DNA of 64,000 bases from Pseudidiomarina salinarum (lineage in GTDB: Bacteria > Pseudomonadota > Gammaproteobacteria > Enterobacterales > Alteromonadaceae): positions 186,001 through 250,000 of the forward strand of contig NZ_JPER01000004.1 in NCBI RefSeq assembly GCF_000753715.1, given 5' to 3'. Position 1 is the first letter of the stretch; every line of letters starts with the position of its first letter. This document shows positions 57,600 to 64,000 of this stretch, one piece after another. Position numbers and translations under genes: made by a program. The notes below the pieces were generated by a model that saw only the letters and a list, made by a program, of their open reading frames with translations, was not told the DNA's origin and made no database searches.

Positions 57600-60053
57600 A
57601 TGGTGGTTGAGGTCGACGTTAGTTCGCAGCAAATAGACACTGTAGCCGAGCAGGTACAGGTACATAAATTCGGGGGCAGCAGCCTGGCTGATGCGTATTG
57701 TTACCGCCGTGTGGCCCGTATTGTTACCGAATACGCTGGCGCCAGTGACCTGGTGGTGGTATCCGCTGCCGGCGATACCACCAACCGAATTCTGGCGATT
57801 ATTGATGCCAAGCAAAACGCCGACGAAGGCGTGGCCGAAGTGCTGCTGAAGCAGTTGGAAAAATATCAGCAGGGGCTGATTGGCGATCTGCTCAGTGCGG
57901 ACCATAAAGCCCGCATGATGGACCTGTCGCGTAAAGACTTTAAACGCTGGTACGGCTGGCTCAACAACGAAGAGACCATCGATAATCGTGCTGAGTTGCT
58001 TTCCTATGGCGAACTCTGGTCAGCCCGACTGCTCGCTACCTTATTGCAGCAACAGGGCGGCAAAGCCGACTGGATTGACGCCCGCACCTTTCTGGTCGCT
58101 GATGATGCGCCTGAGCCACTCATCCGCGTAGAGCCTTCCCGCGCTGGCTTGCTTAACCGCATCGCCCCGCATCCAGGCACCCGCTTTATTGTTACTGGCT
58201 TTATCTGCGCCGACCCCGACGGAAACTCGCTCATTTTAGGCCGTAATGGCAGTGATTATTCAGCCACCCTGGTCGGCAGCCTGATTGATTCGAAACAAGT
58301 TACTATCTGGAAAGACGTTGCCGGTGTTTACTCAGCCGACCCGCGGAAAGTAGAGCGGGTGGTCAGCCTACCGATTCTTGACTGGCAGGAAGCCGAGGAA
58401 CTGGCGCGTCTGGGTAGCCCGGTATTGCATCCGCGCACCTTCCAGCCGGTTAACCGTGACCGCATGGTTATTGCGGTGCGCTCCAGCCTGAAAGTCGAGA
58501 ACCAGCAGACCCGTATTGGCCAGTATGAAGATACCGAGCCGCGCGGCAAAGTGCTGACGGCGCTGGCTGAAGTGGTGCTGTTTCGCGTCAGTCTGCGCGA
58601 CGCCAGGCTGGTGGAGCAATTTGAAGAACTGGAGCTAACTCCGCTGATTAGCTGGAATGACCTCGACACCCAGCATGCCTACTACGCTTACCATCAGAAT
58701 CATCTGTATTTTATGGAAGGCTGGCTGGAAGAAATCGACGTCAGCAACCAGGTGGTGCAGATGCAGGGCTATTCGATGATCGCCCTGGTTGGTAACCGCA
58801 TTCAGGAAACCGAACAATACAAAACCTTTAAGCAGGAACTCAGTGAGCAGAGCCTTAAGCGGCTGAGCTTCACTCCGGACAATAACGCCGTGGTGGCTAT
58901 CCTTGAACAAAAAATGGATAACCGCCTGCTTAACCGCTTACACAGCCAGCTGTTTAACTACCGCCGTAGCCTCGGGGTACTGGTGGTGGGCCGTGGTAAC
59001 ATCGGCAGTGCCTGGCTGGCGTTATACCGGCGCTTGCGCGAGCGCATCAACGAACAGATGGATGTGCGGATTATCGGCATCCTGAACTCCACCCGCATGT
59101 GGCTGGACTACAACGGCGTTGATTTGAACGACTGGGAAGCCAGCTTTGACCAAATGGCGCGGCCTTATGATCTCAGTCAGCTGATCCCGGAATTACCGAA
59201 CGCGCCCTACGATGAACTGGTGATGCTGGATTTAACCGATGCGGTGTCGGTAGCGCAGCTTTATCCGAGCTTTTTCGCCAACGGTGTGCACATTATCAGC
59301 GCCAATAAGCGGGCCGGAGCCTCGAACGAATCTCAGTACAACGAGATCCGTACCATTCAACATGAGTATGAGCGTGAGTGGTATTACAACACTACCGTGG
59401 GTGCAGGCTTGCCGTTGAATTATGCCCTGAACGATTTGCGTAACTCGGGCGATGCCATCCGCAGTATTTCCGGGATTTTCTCGGGAACCATGTCGTGGTT
59501 GTTTGAGAACTTTAACACCGAGGTGAAATTCAGCGATCTGGTGCGCGAAGCCAAAGAGCGCGGCCTGAGTGAACCTGATCCGCGGGAAGATTTGTCCTGT
59601 CAGGATATCGTCCGTAAACTGCTGATCCTGGCCCGCGAAATCGGCTTACGGCTCGACTGGCAGGACATCGACGTGGAAAGCCTGTTGCCTGAGCAACTCG
59701 CCGACATCTCGCTGAGCGAATTTATGGACCGGTTGCCGGAGCTCGATGACGAGATGCATGCGCTTTATGCCGATGCCCAGAAGACTGGCAAGGTACCGCG
59801 TCTGCTGGCCAGCTTCGCTGTACAGGAAGATGACAGCGTACGTGCCCGGGTGGGCATCGAATACATCCCTGAAGGCGATATGCTGGCGAACCTGATCCCG
59901 GGTGAGAATATTTTCGTGATTTATACCGACTGGTACCACGAAATGCCACTGGTTATCAGTGGCCCGGGGGCCGGTAAAGAAGTGACTGCCGGCGGCGTAC
60001 AGTCTGATTTAAACCAGCTGCTTAGCCGCCTCAGCAAAAAAGGGCTTAATTAA
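57600..60053 (+). CDS. metL: Bifunctional aspartokinase / homoserine dehydrogenase II
   Basis: The 817-residue protein has an N-terminal aspartokinase (VHKFGGSSLADAYCYRRVA; later RNGSDYSATLVGSLI) and a C-terminal homoserine dehydrogenase (VLVVGRGNIGSAWLALYRR; ISANKRAGAS; SLSG-like SISGIFSGTMSWLF), with the ACT-like region between. It commits aspartate to methionine/threonine synthesis. The position next to metJ and met boxes marks it as the methionine-regulated MetL, not ThrA. Ribosome-site spacing (AGGGGA 13 nt upstream) is loose. metB is not present. Confidence 0.96.
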   Translation: MVVEVDVSSQQIDTVAEQVQVHKFGGSSLADAYCYRRVARIVTEYAGASDLVVVSAAGDTTNRILAIIDAKQNADEGVAEVLLKQLEKYQQGLIGDLLSADHKARMMDLSRKDFKRWYGWLNNEETIDNRAELLSYGELWSARLLATLLQQQGGKADWIDARTFLVADDAPEPLIRVEPSRAGLLNRIAPHPGTRFIVTGFICADPDGNSLILGRNGSDYSATLVGSLIDSKQVTIWKDVAGVYSADPRKVERVVSLPILDWQEAEELARLGSPVLHPRTFQPVNRDRMVIAVRSSLKVENQQTRIGQYEDTEPRGKVLTALAEVVLFRVSLRDARLVEQFEELELTPLISWNDLDTQHAYYAYHQNHLYFMEGWLEEIDVSNQVVQMQGYSMIALVGNRIQETEQYKTFKQELSEQSLKRLSFTPDNNAVVAILEQKMDNRLLNRLHSQLFNYRRSLGVLVVGRGNIGSAWLALYRRLRERINEQMDVRIIGILNSTRMWLDYNGVDLNDWEASFDQMARPYDLSQLIPELPNAPYDELVMLDLTDAVSVAQLYPSFFANGVHIISANKRAGASNESQYNEIRTIQHEYEREWYYNTTVGAGLPLNYALNDLRNSGDAIRSISGIFSGTMSWLFENFNTEVKFSDLVREAKERGLSEPDPREDLSCQDIVRKLLILAREIGLRLDWQDIDVESLLPEQLADISLSEFMDRLPELDDEMHALYADAQKTGKVPRLLASFAVQEDDSVRARVGIEYIPEGDMLANLIPGENIFVIYTDWYHEMPLVISGPGAGKEVTAGGVQSDLNQLLSRLSKKGLN

Positions 60054-60059
60054 TAAGCC
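60036..60059 (-). terminator. Intrinsic terminator of mrcA, overlapping the metL 3' end
   Basis: On the minus strand GGCTTA, loop TTAAT, TAAGCC is followed by CTTTTTT (60041-60036). The 6-bp stem and T-tract lie within the last codons of metL, which encode KKGLN and stop on the other strand. Confidence 0.6.
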
Positions 60060-60062
60060 TGC

Positions 60063-62522
60063 TTAAAAGATGGAATCGTCGTCGTCATCAAACACGTTTG
60101 GTGACGACTTCCCTTCGGTAAATTCAGCAGGTGCCGTACCCGGCAAAAAGTACTCAAAACGTGTGGTGTAATCGCTCTCGCGACTCAGCTTTCCGGTTTC
60201 CAGATCAATGCGCGCGGAAACGATTCCGGGCGGCACATCAAAGGACTCAGCAGCAACGTCTTCCACTGCGGTTTCCATAAAATCAATCCACATCGGCAAG
60301 GCCGTCTTAGCACCACCTTCAGCGCCACTGACTTCCTGCTCATCGCTGCTCAGGTTGGCATTCATGCTGGTAGCGCCAAGCGGCCGTTCGGTATTATCAA
60401 ACCCGACCCAACTGGTCGTCACCAGACCGCTGACAAAACCCGAGAACCAGGTGTCTTTCACATCGTTGGTGGTACCGGTTTTGCCGACGATATTACGACC
60501 GACTGTGTCAACCAGCTTGCTTGAGCGCTGAATACGCCAGGCGGTGCCGTTCCAGCCCGTTTTATGGGCCCAACTGCCGCCACCCCATACCGCCGAATTC
60601 ATTCCCTGCGTAACCAGAAAAGCATTCTGCTCGGTAATCACCTGCGGCGCTTGCAGGACCTCCCGCTCACCGATTTCGCATAGCACACAGGCAACCGCTG
60701 GCCGGGCCGCAAAAATCACTTCATCGGTAGCGGTAGTAATGCGCTCAATAAAATAGGGGGTAATCAGATAGCCGCCGTTGGCAAATACCGCATAGCCACG
60801 CGCTACTTCCAGTGGCGTCATCGACGCTGAACCCAGTGACAGCGATTCGTTGCGGGGCAGTTCATCAAAGTCAAAGCCAAAGCGCGTCAGGTAATCCACC
60901 ACGGTGCTGATACCCATAGCGCGTAACAGCCGTACCGACACCACGTTTTTCGATTTTGCCAGCGCTTCACGCAGGGGAATCGGCCCTTCATAAACATCGG
61001 GCGAGTTGCGCGGCCGCCAGGCAACACCGCTACCCGGATTCCACTGGTTGATAGGCGCATCGTTGACCAACGTCGCCAGGGTAAAGCCGTTTTCCAGCGC
61101 GGCGGAATAGATAAAGGGTTTAATGTTAGAGCCAACCTGACGCTCGGCCTGAATGGCACGGTTGTATTGGCTTAACCGGAAGCTATAACCGCCGACCGCG
61201 GCGGCGATACCGCCATCATGAGGGCGTAGGGCAATTATCGCCGCACCCGGCTCAGGAACCTGCGCCAGCCGCCAGCCCTTATCAGTAAGCCGGATCCGCA
61301 CCTGGTCGCCAACTTTCAGGATGTCACTTGCCTGCTTAGGCGCCGGGCCCTGGCGTTCAGCATTCATATAGGGACGTGCCCACGACAGGCCATCCCAGTC
61401 GAGTTCAATCGCAGACCCTACCTGGGCGATAACCCGGGCTGAGCGCTCGCTCACTTCCATCACCACAGCCGGATACGTCAGGCCAATTTGTTCAACGCTA
61501 CGTAAATAAGTAGTAACCTGCTCCGTAGGCCAGGGACTGTCAGCGTCGAACAACTCAGCTTCCGCGCCCCGGTAACCATGGCGCTCATCATAAGCGTGCA
61601 GGTTTGACTGCACGGCGCGCTGTGCCGCCCGCTGCTGTTTGGCGCTGGCGGTGGTATACACTTTAAGTCCCAGGTTATAGGCGTCATCTTCGCCATAGCG
61701 GCTGACGATTTCAGCCCGCACCATTTCCGCCAGGTAGGGCGCGGTCATCGTCACTTCCGGTGCGTGCAGCCGGGCTTCGACAGGTTCAGCTAAGGCTGCG
61801 CGGTATTCCGGCAGCGTAATCATACGCTCAGCCAACAGCCGGCCCAGAACCACCGAACGGCGGTCTCTGGCGCGCTCGGGGTTGGAAATCGGGTTCATCG
61901 TTGAAGGTGCTTTCGGTAAGCCGGCAATCATGGCCATCTCGGCGAGCGTCAGGTCTTTTATGTCTTTGCCGTAATACACCTGGGCCGCAGCGCCAACCCC
62001 ATGCGCCCGATGGCCAAAGGTAATTTTGTTCAGATACAGCTCAAGAATCTCATCTTTGGTTAACTGGCTCTCAATATGCAGCGCAATAAAGGCTTCACGC
62101 ACCTTACGCGACCAGGTTTGTTCAAAGCTCAGATAGAAGTTTCGCGCCAACTGCTGGGTGATGGTACTGCCACCACTTTGAATCTCGCCGCTGGTAACCA
62201 ACTGGAAGAACGCCCGGCCCACACCGATCGGGTCAATGCCGAAGTGCTCATAAAAGCGCTGATCTTCAGTGGCCAGAAATGCATTGATTAGCGGCTGCGG
62301 GATTTCTTCAAGTTTCAGAGGAATTCGCCGTATCTCGCCAAATTGCGCGATCAGTTCACCGTCCGATGAGTAAACCTGCATCGGGGTTTGCAGGCGAACT
62401 TCTTTGAGTTCAGCTACACTGGGCAGATCAGCCCGTAAGTATAAGTACAGTGAGCCAACCACCAGCACACCCACGACCGCAAGACCGAGTAAGCTATATA
62501 GGGACCACTTTACAAATTTCAC
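60063..62522 (-). CDS. mrcA: Penicillin-binding protein 1A
   Basis: An 819-residue class A penicillin-binding protein that both polymerises and crosslinks peptidoglycan. After a membrane anchor (SLYSLLGLAVVGVLVVGSLYLYL) comes a glycosyltransferase domain (ATEDQRFYEHFGIDPIGVGRA; GGSTITQQLARNFYLS) and then a transpeptidase domain with the nucleophile motif SNIKPFIY (SxxK), SKN and KTGTTND. It is divergent from the pil operon, as in many gammaproteobacteria. Confidence 0.97.
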   Translation of the reverse strand: MKFVKWSLYSLLGLAVVGVLVVGSLYLYLRADLPSVAELKEVRLQTPMQVYSSDGELIAQFGEIRRIPLKLEEIPQPLINAFLATEDQRFYEHFGIDPIGVGRAFFQLVTSGEIQSGGSTITQQLARNFYLSFEQTWSRKVREAFIALHIESQLTKDEILELYLNKITFGHRAHGVGAAAQVYYGKDIKDLTLAEMAMIAGLPKAPSTMNPISNPERARDRRSVVLGRLLAERMITLPEYRAALAEPVEARLHAPEVTMTAPYLAEMVRAEIVSRYGEDDAYNLGLKVYTTASAKQQRAAQRAVQSNLHAYDERHGYRGAEAELFDADSPWPTEQVTTYLRSVEQIGLTYPAVVMEVSERSARVIAQVGSAIELDWDGLSWARPYMNAERQGPAPKQASDILKVGDQVRIRLTDKGWRLAQVPEPGAAIIALRPHDGGIAAAVGGYSFRLSQYNRAIQAERQVGSNIKPFIYSAALENGFTLATLVNDAPINQWNPGSGVAWRPRNSPDVYEGPIPLREALAKSKNVVSVRLLRAMGISTVVDYLTRFGFDFDELPRNESLSLGSASMTPLEVARGYAVFANGGYLITPYFIERITTATDEVIFAARPAVACVLCEIGEREVLQAPQVITEQNAFLVTQGMNSAVWGGGSWAHKTGWNGTAWRIQRSSKLVDTVGRNIVGKTGTTNDVKDTWFSGFVSGLVTTSWVGFDNTERPLGATSMNANLSSDEQEVSGAEGGAKTALPMWIDFMETAVEDVAAESFDVPPGIVSARIDLETGKLSRESDYTTRFEYFLPGTAPAEFTEGKSSPNVFDDDDDSIF

Positions 62523-62712
62523 TCAAGATTCCTTTGCTGGTTGCTATCCAGGGCTGCATATTATAGAAAGATAATTGAAGAATCATAATAGTTATTGAAA
62601 TAACATGAGGATTTTTTGCACTATACTTACTTTTGCGCGTACTATGAGTATCGGCATATAAGAATTTTAATAATAAAATACAATCCGCATGTCGAGTCGG
62701 GAGAACCGTATT

Positions 62713-63783
62713 ATGGGGCTGTTTGGTCTGGGTAAAACACCCGGTCTTGGCATTGATATTAACACGGATGCCGTTAAGGCGCTTGAACTGTTACCGCAAG
62801 GGGATTCATACCAGATCACCCGCGTGGCCGAATTGCCGTTGCCGAAAAACCTAATTACAGATGACGAAATTACCGATATTGAGCAGCTGAGCAAGACGCT
62901 CCAGCAATTACGCAAAAAGTCCGGTAGCACCGTCAAAGAGGTTGTCGCTGCGGTATCGGGCAGTCAGGCTATCTCCAAACAAATCGCCGTGGGCAACGAA
63001 CTGGATGATGAAGCCATTGCCGAAAAAATTGAATCAGAAGCCGAAGCGCTGATTCCCTTCCCCATCGCTGAAGTGCGCTACGATTTCGAGAGCCTTGGAG
63101 AGCATCCGACGCTACCAGGCCAGCAGCGTATATTAGTGACCGCCACCCGCACAGTAAGTGTTGATAGCCGGGTAGAAGCCCTGGAACAGGCCGGCTTCAA
63201 AGTAAAAATCATGGACGTCGACAGCCAGGCTATTTTGCGCAGCTGCAACTATCTGCTGCCGCACCTGGCGCCTGAAATTGTTGCAAGCCCGTTGCCGGTG
63301 TTGGTGCTGGATATCAGCATCACCGCCGTACAGACTATAGTTATCGCTCAGGGCGAGGTGACTTTTACCCGGTTTCAGACCGGCGGATTACAACCTCTGT
63401 TAAAAGCTCTGGATGACAATGGTAACGGCGAGTATCGCGAAATTCTGGCCCGCCTGCGCGCGGGTGAAACCGGATCGGACTCCAGCCTCATTATTCAGGA
63501 TTCACTGACTAACCTGTGGTCGCAGGTAAGCCGCGGTATCCAGATTTATCAGAGTAATGCGCCGAAAAAAGGTTTTGCCGGCGTGATACTGGTGAACACC
63601 GGCGCGATGCTGCCCATGTTAAGCGATTATATTGATCAACAGATTGATGAGCCGGTACTGTCACTGAACCCCTTTGACCATTTTGAATTAGCAGACAGCT
63701 ACTCCCATTTGCGCGCCCACGGCCCGCGCTTTGTGGAAGTGCTTGGCCTGGCGTTACGGAGCTTTACCCCATGGCACACGTAA
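62713..63783 (+). CDS. pilM: Type IV pilus assembly ATPase-like protein PilM
   Basis: A 356-residue FtsA/actin-like cytosolic protein of the type IV pilus inner-membrane platform, which binds PilN. The N-terminus LFGLGKTPGLGIDINTDAVKALEL is characteristic, and VLDISITAVQTIVIAQGEVTFTRFQTGG fits the actin-fold phosphate regions. The ATG at 62713 is chosen since GGGAGA lies 8 nt upstream; an upstream ATG at 62689 is less likely. It overlaps pilN by 13 nt and is the first gene of the pilMNOPQ operon. Confidence 0.95.
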   Translation: MGLFGLGKTPGLGIDINTDAVKALELLPQGDSYQITRVAELPLPKNLITDDEITDIEQLSKTLQQLRKKSGSTVKEVVAAVSGSQAISKQIAVGNELDDEAIAEKIESEAEALIPFPIAEVRYDFESLGEHPTLPGQQRILVTATRTVSVDSRVEALEQAGFKVKIMDVDSQAILRSCNYLLPHLAPEIVASPLPVLVLDISITAVQTIVIAQGEVTFTRFQTGGLQPLLKALDDNGNGEYREILARLRAGETGSDSSLIIQDSLTNLWSQVSRGIQIYQSNAPKKGFAGVILVNTGAMLPMLSDYIDQQIDEPVLSLNPFDHFELADSYSHLRAHGPRFVEVLGLALRSFTPWHT

Positions 63784-64000
63784 ACCTCCTCCCCTGGCGT
63801 GAAACAGCCCGCCAGCGCGCGAAAACCTTATTCGCTATTCATGCCGGACTCGCGATTGGCCTGGCTGCCTTTATCCTGTTCGTCGCCTATACCATTATTG
63901 GGAGCTATCAGGAACAACAGCAGCGCCGTAATCAGTTCCTGCAGGGCCAGATCCAGGTACTTGATGCGCAGATCGCTGAAATTCAGGATATCAATGAACA
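63771..64000 (+). CDS. pilN: PilN, type IV pilus assembly protein (partial, 5' end)
   Basis: The first 76 residues are in the window and the gene runs past the right edge. The start is MAHVNLLPWRETARQRAKTL, and the NLLPWRE motif is the conserved cytoplasmic peptide through which PilN binds PilM. It is followed by a single membrane helix (GLAIGLAAFILFVAYTIIG) and a coiled coil. The ATG lies inside the last codons of pilM, so translation is coupled. Confidence 0.95.
   Translation, partial: MAHVNLLPWRETARQRAKTLFAIHAGLAIGLAAFILFVAYTIIGSYQEQQQRRNQFLQGQIQVLDAQIAEIQDINE

Overview
The window is a gene-dense chromosomal segment of a marine-type gammaproteobacterium, most likely in the Alteromonadales and plausibly Idiomarinaceae. 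The support is the E. coli-like gene content and order (yicC-rph-pyrE, glnA-glnL-glnG with typA, yihY-dtd-fabY, ftsN-hslV-hslU, rpmE/priA, metJ/metL, mrcA/pilMN), the argininosuccinate lyase fused to an N-acetylglutamate synthase domain, and a heavy investment in peptide, histidine and amino-acid catabolism. The genus is an inference. No rRNA, tRNA, CRISPR array, prophage or intact insertion sequence was seen.

Layout. 1-9156 (minus strand): a partial TonB-dependent receptor, an ornithine-cyclodeaminase gene split by a frameshift, an Lrp regulator, and a compact operon of S10 peptidase, APC permease, aminotransferase and M61 metalloprotease that looks dedicated to scavenging peptides. 9157-11586: a PAS-GGDEF cyclase and a Fic protein gene that lies between two direct copies of a 38/39-bp palindromic repeat and has an unusual phased operator array. 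11587-19697: yicC, rph, pyrE, a cyanophycinase-like protein that lacks the usual serine, a double-domain solute-binding protein, trmL, fieF, pldB. 19717-26747: a cpxRA-like pair, glnG, glnL, a DUF4124 protein and glnA with a textbook sigma-54 promoter and two NtrC sites. 26748-35689: typA, a diguanylate cyclase/TrhA/DUF3081 operon, a TetR regulator, two small oxidoreductases, and yihY-dtd-fabY-DksA-like. 35686-42482: histidine utilisation genes hutH, U, C, I, G plus rraA. 42565-49545: hslU, hslV, ftsN-like, argS, priA, rpmE. 49823-57052: malic enzyme and the arginine operon argC-B-F-G-H(A). 57065-64000: metJ, metL, mrcA, pilM and the start of pilN.

How the genes work together. Nitrogen flow is the dominant theme: external peptides and amino acids enter through the first cluster, histidine is degraded by Hut, nitrogen status is read by NtrB/NtrC and acted on by GlnA, and arginine and aspartate-family amino acids are made by the arg and met genes. 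The regulatory DNA fits this: NtrC/sigma-54 sites at glnA, a HutC palindrome between hutC and hutI, tandem met boxes between metJ and metL, and a strong promoter before argC.

The most unusual items are the Fic module with its flanking repeats and TGTCGA half-site array, the nucleophile-replaced cyanophycinase-like protein, the orphan tandem solute-binding protein, and three convergent gene pairs whose terminator-like or palindromic structures are written inside coding sequence.
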